The position numbers and the translations under genes are program-made. Of a stretch of 64,000 nucleotides of DNA, positions 53,380 to 61,069 are shown piece by piece. The notes under the pieces are model-generated. The model was not told the origin of the DNA. It searched no databases and saw nothing but the letters and a program-made list of their open reading frames with translations. Source of the DNA: Vescimonas coprocola (lineage in GTDB: Bacteria; Bacillota; Clostridia; Oscillospirales; Oscillospiraceae); assembly GCF_018408575.1 (NCBI RefSeq), contig NZ_AP023418.1, positions 1,454,415 to 1,518,414 on the forward strand. Reading direction: 5' to 3'. Every line of letters starts with the position of its first letter. Positions within the stretch are counted from its first letter, which is position 1.

Positions 53380-53946
53380 TTATTTATCTTTTATACTATC
53401 GAGCAACATATTCCGTATTTCTGCGCCGATCGTATGTGTGGTTCCGTTTTCCACATCGCTTGCAGGAATCACCTGCACGATGTCCAAATATACATCGGAA
53501 TGCCGGCGTAGGACATTCTTATGGATCTGTTCCGTTCCCCTGATGGACATAACGACAATCGGTGTGCCGGCCTTTTTGGCAATGTGGAAAACACCGTCGT
53601 GAAACGGGAGCAATTCTCCGGTTTTGCTTCGGGTGCCCTCCGGATATACACCGATAGAGACCTCGCCGCTCTGAAGCAGATCAGAAGCTTTATTGATCGT
53701 CCTCAATGCCTTTCGCGGGTTCTCCCGGTCGATCGGCATAAAGCAGCATTTCCGAATAATTCGTCCGAAAAACGGAATCTTAAAATTCTCGCCTTTTGAG
53801 ATAAACGCAATATCCCACGGTTTCAGCACAAGCCACTCAATGATCGGGTCAAAATTGGAGCGATGGTTTCCGACAAACATCAGCTTTTGATTCTTAGGTA
53901 TCTTCTCCAGTCCGCTTGTATATACTCTGATTCGCAGCACCTTCAA
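53380..53946 (-). CDS. Lysophospholipid acyltransferase (PlsC family), catalytic part separated from its membrane anchor
   Basis: 188 residues from a TTG at 53944-53946. Transfers an acyl chain to 1-acylglycerol 3-phosphate. Motif I NHRSNFDP at about 27-34 (catalytic His28 and Asp33), motif II about 59-66 (FFGRIIRK), motif III YPEGTRSK at 101-108. Family members of this type start with a membrane helix and a VDPKKEYEKNSRFYR segment; here that part is in a different frame just upstream (53943-54101). The TTG overlaps the upstream stop as TTGA, so coupled translation could still make a two-piece enzyme. Confidence 0.85.
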   Translation of the reverse strand: MKVLRIRVYTSGLEKIPKNQKLMFVGNHRSNFDPIIEWLVLKPWDIAFISKGENFKIPFFGRIIRKCCFMPIDRENPRKALRTINKASDLLQSGEVSIGVYPEGTRSKTGELLPFHDGVFHIAKKAGTPIVVMSIRGTEQIHKNVLRRHSDVYLDIVQVIPASDVENGTTHTIGAEIRNMLLDSIKDK

Positions 53947-54101
53947 AGCAGCGGCAGAAGCGCTGTAAGCAGTGTGCGGTAAAAACGGCTGTTTTTCTCA
54001 TATTCTTTTTTCGGATCGACGCATAGGCTGCAAATTGCAAGGAAGCAAATATAGAGCAGCAGGACGGCGAGAATGCCAAGCAGTATGTAAACAACAACCA
54101 T
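53943..54101 (-). pseudogene. N-terminal membrane segment of the PlsC gene, out of frame with its catalytic part
   Basis: 52 residues from ATG 54099-54101 with AAGGAGGGATAAA upstream: a membrane helix (VYILLGILAVLLLYICFLAIC) and the typical VDPKKEYEKNSRFYR segment, then a premature stop at 53943-53945. One base lost or gained near 53946 would restore a single reading frame of about 240 residues. Either a frameshift mutation or a split gene working by stop-start overlap. Confidence 0.75.
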
Positions 54102-54133
54102 TTTATCCCTCCTTGGATCTGTGGTTTGCTGAT

Positions 54134-54688
54134 TCAGTTCGTGCGGAACAGATTCAGGTAAAACCGTATGTACAGCGTAAGGGACATAAGCATAACGCAA
54201 ATGCAAATTCCGATCAGAACATTTGCCACCGTTTCCGATATACTCGGGAACAAGATAAGGCACGTCATAACCAGATACAGAACCACGGTGTTGAGCTTGC
54301 CATACCATTTTGCGCTGTTAACAACATCTTTCTTTTGAATTGCCATATACCCGAGCACGGCCATAATGATCTCCTTGACCACAAAGAGAACAATCAATCC
54401 GCGCATCCAGCGATATTTCACCGTCAAGCAGAGGATCACCGTAGCCTGCGTCAGCTTGTCTGCCACGGGATCCAAAATCTTTCCGAGGTCTGACACCATA
54501 TTGAATTTGCGGGCGATGAATCCGTCAATAATATCCGTTGCACCGGAGATTAAAATCACAGCCACTGCAGCAGAATATTCCTGCTTTCCTATATATAGCC
54601 ACACGATCAGCGGAATCAGCGCCAAGCGTATCACACTTAATAAATTCGGTATCGTCAATACCTGATCTTTTCTGAATATCCTATGCAT
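54134..54688 (-). CDS. CDP-alcohol phosphatidyltransferase (PgsA-like)
   Basis: 184 residues from ATG 54686-54688 (MHRIFRKDQV) after GGGAGAT. Six membrane helices. The family motif is complete: Asp52, Asp55-Gly56, Ala59-Arg60, Gly69, Asp73 and Asp77 (DIIDGFIAR then GKILDPVAD). It joins a CDP-diacylglycerol lipid head to an alcohol; size and the IPNLLSVIRL start are those of phosphatidylglycerophosphate synthases. With CdsA, PlsC and the PLD-like protein it forms a path from phosphatidate to phosphatidylglycerol and cardiolipin. Confidence 0.9.
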   Translation of the reverse strand: MHRIFRKDQVLTIPNLLSVIRLALIPLIVWLYIGKQEYSAAVAVILISGATDIIDGFIARKFNMVSDLGKILDPVADKLTQATVILCLTVKYRWMRGLIVLFVVKEIIMAVLGYMAIQKKDVVNSAKWYGKLNTVVLYLVMTCLILFPSISETVANVLIGICICVMLMSLTLYIRFYLNLFRTN

Positions 54689-54741
54689 ATGTAATATCTC
54701 CCATCGGCCTGTCGCCATTATAATATCGTTTATCTTCGCAT

Positions 54742-55659
54742 TTATACAGCTGCCATTTCACTGTCCTGTTTTGCTTTTTCTGCCGGTGAAACGCATGACC
54801 GAACCGTATATTCCATGACTTCCGGTACAACTTCGCCGTCGATCTGAAGCGGTGCCGGCTCATTATATTTCACTTGAATGGTCTTTCCTTCCAGAATCGT
54901 CATCTGATTCGTATACTTCAGATGCTTGCCGCTGAAAATCGACGGAAAGATCATTAGTCCACGCAGTTTGCCGACATCGTGGAATATCAGAATGGATACC
55001 TTTCCGTCTTCACGTAATCTGTACTGCTCCGGCGTCGGCATCATACCCCCGCCATAGAACCTGCCGTTCATGACAGAGGCAAGCCACACTTTTTTATATT
55101 GATAGCGTTTGCCGTCAACAACGACGGTCACATTCTTGGGCTTATAGTGAAACAGCAACCCGGTGATGGCGATCTTCGTATAATTTACCGGCTTGGGCTT
55201 TTTCCTCTTCTTGTTTTCCTCTCGGAGCTTTTCTCCAACCTCACAACAATAACCGTCAATGCCGAAACCGACATTGTTCAGGAACAATTCAGACTTTCCT
55301 TTAACGCTTACACGAGGTAGCCGTTCAAAATATGGGTTGAGGCAAACCGTTGGATCCGAAAACGGTTTTTGCCCGACATCCCTCGCAAAATCGTTGCCGG
55401 TTCCCGTGGGGTAGTAGTAGAGCTTATTGGGAATGTTCATTCCGTTAACATCGTTGACAAAACGATTCAGGGTGCCGTCTCCGCCGCATAAGATCACAGT
55501 GTCATTCGGGTCTAATCCGTTAAAAAAAGTCTTATAACTGATGATGCGGCAAATATTGATCGCCACAGCCCCTTCATTGGCATCCTGCAAGGCTTTTACG
55601 GCTTTCTCGGTCTCCGGACCGCCTGCACAGGGATTATAAAGAATATATTTTTCAGACAT
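54742..55659 (-). CDS. Diacylglycerol kinase / lipid kinase family protein
   Basis: 305 residues from ATG 55657-55659 (MSEKYILYNP) after GAGGAGG. The catalytic glycine-rich loop GGDGTLNR is at 59-66 and the nucleotide segment PTGTGNDFARD at about 85-94, then a beta-sandwich C-terminal domain with GFGIDGYC and FYGGGMMPTPEQ. Members phosphorylate diacylglycerol or similar lipids (DgkB/YegS type). Recycling of diacylglycerol to phosphatidate would feed CdsA encoded two genes downstream. Confidence 0.9.
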   Translation of the reverse strand: MSEKYILYNPCAGGPETEKAVKALQDANEGAVAINICRIISYKTFFNGLDPNDTVILCGGDGTLNRFVNDVNGMNIPNKLYYYPTGTGNDFARDVGQKPFSDPTVCLNPYFERLPRVSVKGKSELFLNNVGFGIDGYCCEVGEKLREENKKRKKPKPVNYTKIAITGLLFHYKPKNVTVVVDGKRYQYKKVWLASVMNGRFYGGGMMPTPEQYRLREDGKVSILIFHDVGKLRGLMIFPSIFSGKHLKYTNQMTILEGKTIQVKYNEPAPLQIDGEVVPEVMEYTVRSCVSPAEKAKQDSEMAAV

Positions 55660-55704
55660 AAGTTCATTACCTCCTCGAAGCATCGTCCCTGTTCTGTAAA
55701 TTTA

Positions 55705-56106
55705 TCAGTGCGTGCTTAATGTAAACTTTGATTCTGTTCCGGCTTTCAAGCGCCTGAAGTTTTCCTTATGCCGCAGCGCCACAAAAATAACGATTGCAGC
55801 GTCTATCAAAATTACGGATACAGGTGCTTTGAACAGCAGCAGAAGCAATGGGCTGCAGAGCGTCGCAGCAACAGTAGCAAGCGACATATATTTTGTGGTA
55901 AGCAGCAGTACAACCATCATTCCGGTCACGATCAGACCGACCCGCCAGTCTGTTACCCAAATCGTTGAAAGACTGACGAGAAATCCTTTGCCGCCTTTGA
56001 AGCCGTACCAGATCGGATAGGCATGTCCAAGAACAGCAAAAAGGCCTGTATAGACAGCCCCTAACTGATAAAGCCCCAGATATTTTTCAAACAGCTTTTG
56101 AATTCT
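55705..56106 (-). pseudogene. plsY: plsY remnant (glycerol-3-phosphate acyltransferase), 5' part deleted
   Basis: The frame is open from 56106 to the stop at 55705. It encodes the C-terminal 60 percent of PlsY, including GHAYPIWYGFKGGKG with the GGKG acyl-phosphate loop, and later membrane helices. The N-terminal part with the GSGNxGATN motif is missing and there is no start codon. The upstream sequence runs into a degV fragment in another frame, so a deletion fused the two genes near 56,090. Confidence 0.8.
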
Positions 56107-56315
56107 TCAACGGAAACCTGCGCTGTCGTGATACGCTTTCCGCCACGGATCGTCTCGTAAAGTCTGTGTGCTTCTGCGGGTGTCCATGTGAGAAGCGCCG
56201 GAGACTCTTTGCCATCCTCGATCGTGGACATTCTGGCGTAGTCGATGTCGTATTTTTCGAGTTGCTCTGCGCTCAGGTCTGCGCAGGAATCGGTGATGAT
56301 CTTAACTTTTCTCAT
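56061..56315 (-). pseudogene. degV remnant (fatty-acid-binding DegV family), 3' part deleted
   Basis: Starts properly (ATG 56313-56315, AAGGAG upstream) with KIITDSCADLSAEQLEKYDI and RITTAQVSVEEF, the N-terminal DegV (FakB) domain. After about 75 residues the frame enters plsY sequence and stops at 56061. DegV/FakB proteins bind fatty acids and present them to a kinase, which then supplies PlsY with acyl phosphate, so the intact pair would have made sense here. Confidence 0.8.
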
Positions 56316-56364
56316 GGTAAAAACTCCTTTTTATGTAATGAATCTTTGAAATGCTGCTTGCCGG

Positions 56365-56877
56365 TTAGAAAGAATCAAGCTTTTCCCGGATAAACCTCAC
56401 TGCGTTTTCCGCATCCGTTTCATCGGGATGCCCCTCGGACAATTTTGCCTCGGAGATCATTTTTTTGATGGCAGGATCGTCTGGTTGCTGTGCGAACTGT
56501 CTTTGGATTTTGCTCAGCACCTCCTCCGCTATCTGACCTCGACACAGCAAAATGCCGCAATAGTCGCATTCGTCCGGCAGAAAAGGTTCGATCTTGCGCT
56601 CGATAAGCCGCTTGTATTCCTCACTTGGCTCTATGCCGCAGGTCACAAACAGGAATATCTTCTTTCCGGCCAGCCGGTCCAATGCGTCCATGACTTTTAG
56701 CGGGACTGTACCGTTGTTTATGCCGAATCCTACTAAATACACATCGGCCGCAAGGGTAACTTCTTCCTCTTGCAGGTTCGTCAAAAAAGCTTGATTTTCC
56801 GGAAGACGCTTTGCAATGCCGTATGCCAGCTTTTCTGTATTGCCTGATAAACTGTAATAGGCTATTTCATAGTTCAA
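56365..56877 (-). CDS. Flavodoxin-family protein
   Basis: 170 residues from a TTG at 56875-56877 (MNYEIAYYSLSGNTEKLA), eight bases after AAGGGAG; longer frames lack a binding site. The FMN phosphate loop is YSLSGNTEK about 7-15, and FGINNGTVPLK and VTCGIEPSEEY mark the two isoalloxazine loops. It likely carries electrons between enzymes. First gene of cargo operon C behind promoter C1. A possible electron donor to the activase or to a fatty-acid enzyme encoded in the same regulon. Confidence 0.8.
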   Translation of the reverse strand: MNYEIAYYSLSGNTEKLAYGIAKRLPENQAFLTNLQEEEVTLAADVYLVGFGINNGTVPLKVMDALDRLAGKKIFLFVTCGIEPSEEYKRLIERKIEPFLPDECDYCGILLCRGQIAEEVLSKIQRQFAQQPDDPAIKKMISEAKLSEGHPDETDAENAVRFIREKLDSF

Positions 56878-56923
56878 GTCTGTCACTCCCTTAAAAACCG
56901 TTATTTCGACATTTTCTGCGGAG

Positions 56924-56956
56924 AGTGTAGCAAGCAATTCTAAACTGAAACGAAAC
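56924..56956 (-). promoter_or_regulatory. Regulon promoter C1 (flavodoxin-lipid operon)
   Basis: The 19-base element TTCTAAACTGAAACGAAAC is at 56938-56956, followed eight bases on by TACACT (56924-56929). Same layout as promoters A and B. Confidence 0.8.
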
Positions 56957-56973
56957 TGCCCGGATTTTCAAAA

Positions 56974-57006
56974 GTTTCGTTTCAGTTTAGAATTTGAATA
57001 TACGAT
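56974..57006 (+). promoter_or_regulatory. Regulon promoter C2 (oleate hydratase remnant)
   Basis: The element in opposite orientation, GTTTCGTTTCAGTTTAGAA, is at 56974-56992, with TACGAT at 57001-57006 after exactly eight bases. With C1 it forms a 19-base inverted repeat around a 17-base centre, a divergent promoter pair. Confidence 0.75.
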
Positions 57007-57015
57007 AATGGTACT

Positions 57016-58005
57016 ATGAAACACGGAAAGGGAAAAATCTCTATCGACCTCATCGAGGACGATCTGGTGTTCATCACCAACGGCTGCTGCACCGATACCT
57101 CCTGCTATGGCGACCAGACTCATGCACCCGATCTGTCCGGCATTGAAAACGGCAAGGGCGATTCCTGGGATATGTGGAAAGCTATCGCTGCTCAGGCCGA
57201 GCACGGCGAGTACGGCAACCCGGACAAATTCTGCTCCGATGTGGATGCCACCAACTGGATGAGCGCTACCGTCGCCACTTCCAATGAAGAGATCATTCAG
57301 CACATTATGAATGTTTGCAAGCGTGACCCGCGCTCCGGCAAGGTAACCACCGGCGGCATTGTCACCGTCAAGGACAGCACCGACAACTGGTATCTCTCCT
57401 GGACCATTAACCGCCAGCCGCAGTTCAAGTCCCAAGATAAGAACATGGTGCTTGTGTGGTTGTATTCTCTGAACACCAATAAGGAAGGCAACTATGTAAA
57501 GAAGGCCATGCGGGACTGCACTGGCGAGGAGGTCTGCCGTGAGTGGCTGTACCACATCGGCATGCCGACCGAAAAGATCGATGCGCTGGCACACGATGCC
57601 TGCAACACCACCACCTGCTTTATGCCGTATATCAATTCCTTCTTCCAGCCTCGTAAGGAGTCTGACCGTCCGAAGGTCGTGCCCGATGGCGCTGTGAACT
57701 TCGCCTTCATCGGTCAATTTGCCGAGACGCCCCGTGACACCATCTTCACCACCGAGTATTCCATGCGTACCGGTATGGAGTCGGTCTACACGCTGCTTGA
57801 CATCGACCGCGGCGTGCCGGAGGTCTGGGGCAGCAAGTACGATGTGCGTGAGATCCTGCGTGCCTGCTACTACGCCATCGACAAGAAGCCGATCAGTGAG
57901 GCACCGCTGTCCTTCAAGGAGAAGGAAATGCTCAAGGTGGTCCTGAAAAAGGTTAAGGGCACAGATATCGAGATCCTGCTGAGAGAAAGCGGACTCATCG
58001 AGTAA
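57016..58005 (+). pseudogene. ohyA: Oleate hydratase (MCRA family), N-terminally truncated
   Basis: 329 residues matching the C-terminal 55 percent of oleate hydratase: DLVFITNG, WTINRQPQFK, YVKKAMRDCTGEEVCREWLY, MPYINSFFQPR, FAFIGQFAETPRDTIFTTEYS in family pattern. The FAD-binding Rossmann part with the GxGxxG loop and about 260 residues are missing. The ATG at 57016 has no ribosome binding site and lies only ten bases after the -10 box of promoter C2. A deletion between promoter and gene explains this. Intact enzymes add water to oleate and relieve unsaturated fatty-acid stress. Confidence 0.85.
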
Positions 58006-58023
58006 AAAATACAGAACCAATGG

Positions 58024-58064
58024 GCGGCTGCCGATGCACAAAAAGCGTCGGCAGCCGCTTTTTT
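58024..58064 (+). terminator. Terminator after the ohyA remnant
   Basis: GCGGCTGCCGATGC and GCGTCGGCAGCCGC form a stem (one G-T pair) around an A-rich loop, then TTTTTT. Confidence 0.9.
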
Positions 58065-58092
58065 CATTATGCGAGGAACATTTCAGCCGGCA

Positions 58093-58121
58093 TTGACACG
58101 TCGGGCGTGATACTGTAAAAT
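58093..58121 (+). promoter_or_regulatory. Promoter of the small HTH gene and two-component operon
   Basis: TTGACA at 58093-58098 and TAAAAT at 58116-58121, 17-base spacer, 41 bases before the HTH gene start. Confidence 0.8.
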
Positions 58122-58161
58122 ATATATAGTTCGCAGAAACGAATACAAGCGGAGGAAATGT

Positions 58162-58350
58162 ATGGATTATATCTCTGTAAAGGAAGCTGCCGAGCAGTGG
58201 CAGGTTTCGCAGCGCTGGGTGCAAAAGCTCTGTAAGGAAAACCGGATAGACGGGGTGCTGCGTTTCGGACATTCTTATATGATTCCGAAGGATTTGAAAA
58301 GGCCTGTCGATCTTAGATACAGCATCAACAAACCTGCGAAAAAGGAATAA
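58162..58350 (+). CDS. Small helix-turn-helix DNA-binding protein
   Basis: 62 residues, ATG 58162 after GCGGAGGAAA. The MDYISVKEAAEQWQVSQRWVQKL start is a MerR/Xis-type helix-turn-helix, with a short wing HSYMIPKDLKRP. Such single-domain proteins often act as excision or plasmid regulators. It precedes the two-component genes by 65 bases and probably shares their promoter. Confidence 0.75.
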   Translation: MDYISVKEAAEQWQVSQRWVQKLCKENRIDGVLRFGHSYMIPKDLKRPVDLRYSINKPAKKE

Positions 58351-58414
58351 GTTTATTTTCAGTTGATTTTGCAGCATTATTCTATGGGAGATAATTTAGC
58401 CGAGGAGGATATTT

Positions 58415-59089
58415 ATGTTTCACATTCTCGTTGTAGATGACGATAAGCATACCAGGAAGCTGCTCCGTGCCGTGTTGGAAAATGCCCATTACACCGTAAC
58501 AACGGCAACCAACGGAGAAGAAGCGCTGGAGGCTCTGGACAAAGAGCATATTGATCTGGTTGTACTGGACATTATGATGCCGAAAATGGACGGATATGAA
58601 TTTACACGGTTTGTTCGGGAAACAGATAATGCGCTGCCTATATTGATGGTAACGGCAAAGCATTTACCGGCAGATGAGAAAAAGGGATTCCTTGTGGGAA
58701 CCGACGATTATATCACAAAACCGATCGACGAGGAAAAGCTGCTTTTGCGTATCAAAGCATTGCTTCGGCGTGCGCAGATCGTCAGCGAACAGAAAATCAC
58801 GATTGGTGATGTTGTTTTGGACTACAATGCCTTTACGGTCACAAAAAATGGTGAAACGCAGGAGCTACCGCAGAAGGAATTTATGCTCCTGTATAAGCTG
58901 CTTTCTTATCCCGGTCAAATTTTCACCCGTATTCAGCTGATGGATGAGATATGGGGGACGGATAGCGAAACCGGTTGGGAAACCGTCACCGTTCATGTCG
59001 GGCGCTTACGCAAACGCTTTGAAGGATGGAATGAATTTGAGATCGTTGCTGTTCGTGGGCTTGGTTATAAGGCGGTGAAGAAGGTATGA
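58415..59089 (+). CDS. OmpR-family response regulator
   Basis: 224 residues. The receiver has the full site: Asp8-Asp9, phospho-acceptor Asp52 (VLDIMMPKMDG) and Lys102 (TKPID). The winged helix covers about 125-222 (LPQKEFMLLYKLLSYPGQIFTR, VTVHVGRLRKRF, VRGLGYK). OmpR-type regulators bind direct repeats upstream of -10 boxes, as in the regulon promoters at 38 kb, 48 kb and 57 kb, so this is a candidate controller; that is inference. It overlaps the kinase gene by four bases. Confidence 0.93.
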   Translation: MFHILVVDDDKHTRKLLRAVLENAHYTVTTATNGEEALEALDKEHIDLVVLDIMMPKMDGYEFTRFVRETDNALPILMVTAKHLPADEKKGFLVGTDDYITKPIDEEKLLLRIKALLRRAQIVSEQKITIGDVVLDYNAFTVTKNGETQELPQKEFMLLYKLLSYPGQIFTRIQLMDEIWGTDSETGWETVTVHVGRLRKRFEGWNEFEIVAVRGLGYKAVKKV

Positions 59090-60153
59090 ATAAAAGGAAG
59101 CGAACAGGGCGGATCGCTTTGGCACTGCTGATCTCCGGCATTGTTTTTCTTACCAACACGATCGCTATGCTGCTGACGATCGTAGCTATCTATGGACTGG
59201 CCCGACTCGGAGTCATTGAAACGACCGGAGGACAGGTAGGATTACCGGAGCTTTTGAGGTTCTTCTTTTACACCAGTCTGGTTATTGGATTTCTTCTCGC
59301 CTCTTTGACAGGAAAAATCATTCTAAAACCAATCAAGCGTATTATCGATCAGCTTGACCGGCTGGCAAGCGGCGACTTCAAGACGAGACTGCATTTCGGC
59401 AAGCCTATTGCCGACCATCCCACCTTCAAGCAGGTAGAAAAAAGTTTCAATCGGGCGGCAGAAGAACTGGATTACACAGAAATGCTGCGCAGTGATTTTA
59501 TCAACAACTTCTCTCATGAATTTAAGACACCGATCGTTTCTATCGCAGGCTTTGCAAAGCTTTTGCGTCGCGGAAACCTTACGGACGAACAAAAAGAAGA
59601 ATACCTTGAAGTCATTGAAGAGGAATCGCTTCGGCTTTCTGCCATGGCAAACAATGTATTGAATTTGACTCGGGTGGAAAACCAGACGATCCTGACAGAG
59701 GTTACAAGATTTAACCTTTCTGAACAGATTCGTGGAGCCGTCCTGCTGCTTGCAGAAAAATGGACGCCCAAGAACCTGTATATGGATATGCAGTTCGGTG
59801 AGCATATGATATGTGCAAATGAAGAACTGCTGAAGCAGGTATGGATCAATCTGCTGGATAATGCAATCAAGTTTTCGGATCCGAACGGCACGGTATCTGT
59901 CGATATTTCCGACGGGAGCGAATGCCTTTCAATCTCTGTTTCCAACCACGGCAAAGACATCCCAAAGGACCGTATTGCCCATATCTTCAATAAGTTCTAT
60001 CAGGCGGATGAGTCACATTCGTCGGAAGGAAACGGCATTGGTCTTGCCGTCGTGAAAAAAGTATGTGAGTTGCACGGCGGTGCGGTATCGGCAAAAAGCG
60101 AAAGCGGAACAACGACCTTTACTGTTGTGCTACCGAAACAGCAGAATATGTGA
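59086..60153 (+). CDS. Sensor histidine kinase
   Basis: 355 residues. Two membrane helices about 10-38 and 58-80 with only a 20-residue outer loop, so it may sense the membrane itself rather than a soluble ligand. HAMP about 80-130, then the dimerization helix with His144 (NFSHEFKTPI), and the ATP domain with NLLDNAIKFS (N box) and GNGIGLAVV (G2). A partner for the regulator encoded just before it, and well suited to a lipid-stress regulon. Confidence 0.93.
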   Translation: MNKRKRTGRIALALLISGIVFLTNTIAMLLTIVAIYGLARLGVIETTGGQVGLPELLRFFFYTSLVIGFLLASLTGKIILKPIKRIIDQLDRLASGDFKTRLHFGKPIADHPTFKQVEKSFNRAAEELDYTEMLRSDFINNFSHEFKTPIVSIAGFAKLLRRGNLTDEQKEEYLEVIEEESLRLSAMANNVLNLTRVENQTILTEVTRFNLSEQIRGAVLLLAEKWTPKNLYMDMQFGEHMICANEELLKQVWINLLDNAIKFSDPNGTVSVDISDGSECLSISVSNHGKDIPKDRIAHIFNKFYQADESHSSEGNGIGLAVVKKVCELHGGAVSAKSESGTTTFTVVLPKQQNM

Positions 60154-60167
60154 TATTGCTATATAAC

Positions 60168-60191
60168 AACAGCCGGAATATTCCGGCTGTT
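60168..60191 (+). terminator. Terminator after the kinase gene
   Basis: Perfect palindrome AACAGCCGGAATATTCCGGCTGTT followed by TCCTTC. Confidence 0.75.
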
Positions 60192-60204
60192 TCCTTCTAC
60201 GAGC

Positions 60205-60238
60205 ATAAAAATACCACCGGGGATTGCTCCCTGGTGGT
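60205..60238 (-). terminator. Terminator of the dehydrogenase gene
   Basis: ACCACCAGGGA and TCCCCGGTGGT around a GCAA loop, then ATTTTTA on the minus strand. Confidence 0.85.
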
Positions 60239-60285
60239 TGATAGATGATTAAGCTACTGATTAGAGCAAACAGCGATTGCACTCA

Positions 60286-61059
60286 TTATCCATTGACCTT
60301 CATCATAAATCTTCTGCACACACTTCTTGGCAGCAGCCGTGCAGCGATGCTCACCGTGTGAGTTGGCCAGCCACAATAGCGAAGAGTTTTTCCCTTCTGT
60401 GCAGCACGGAAACCTGCCTCTGCAACAGCCGCTGCGCTGGCAGGCTTAAACATGGAGAACATATGGGAGTTTTTCATCTGTGCGGCCTGTTCAAATCCCG
60501 TGGCAGTTGGGCCGGGGCAAAGCGCAGTCACTGTAACGCCCGTACTGCGCACCTCCTCGGCAACGGCTTCGCTGAAGCTGCGTACAAATTCCTTAGAGGC
60601 ATAGTATAGGCACATCCTCGGCCCGGCACTGAATGCTGCGACCGAAGATAGATTCAGCACACTGCCATGTCTGCGCTCCACCATACCGGGCAGAAAATAC
60701 CGCGTAAGCTGCACCAGCGTCATGATGTTGACTTGCAGGAGATCGGTCTGCCGCTGGGCGTCCACCTCCCAGAAGTTGCCGAAGTCACCGAACCCGGCGT
60801 TGTTGACCAGTGCATCAATGGTGATATTCTTCTCTAAGGTGTAATTGAATACTTCATAGGCGGCGTCTGGCTGAGACAAGTCCTGCGCCAGCACCCATAC
60901 ATGACAGTCATACTGCGTCTCCAGCTCGCTTTTCAGCTTATAGAGCTTCCCCTCGCTGCGGGCAACTACAACAAGATCAAAACCCTCTCTTGCGTATATT
61001 CTGGCAAACTCCAAACCCAGTCCGCCGGATGCGCCGGTGATAAGTACTGTTTTTCTCAT
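60286..61059 (-). CDS. Short-chain dehydrogenase/reductase
   Basis: 257 residues from ATG 61057-61059 (MRKTVLITGA) after GTGAGGTGG; the longer frame overlaps the previous gene. Rossmann loop TGASGGLGLEF about 7-17, NNAG about 84-87, catalytic Ser about 137 (NLSSVAAF), and YxxxK (YYASKEF) about 150-154. It belongs to the DltE/classical reductase type, with NAD(P)H on small carbonyl substrates. The C-terminal RRFMMKVNG tail is usual. It starts 11 bases after the metallo-beta-lactamase-fold gene and probably forms an operon with it. Confidence 0.9.
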   Translation of the reverse strand: MRKTVLITGASGGLGLEFARIYAREGFDLVVVARSEGKLYKLKSELETQYDCHVWVLAQDLSQPDAAYEVFNYTLEKNITIDALVNNAGFGDFGNFWEVDAQRQTDLLQVNIMTLVQLTRYFLPGMVERRHGSVLNLSSVAAFSAGPRMCLYYASKEFVRSFSEAVAEEVRSTGVTVTALCPGPTATGFEQAAQMKNSHMFSMFKPASAAAVAEAGFRAAQKGKTLRYCGWPTHTVSIAARLLPRSVCRRFMMKVNG

Positions 61060-61069
61060 ATTAGCCACC

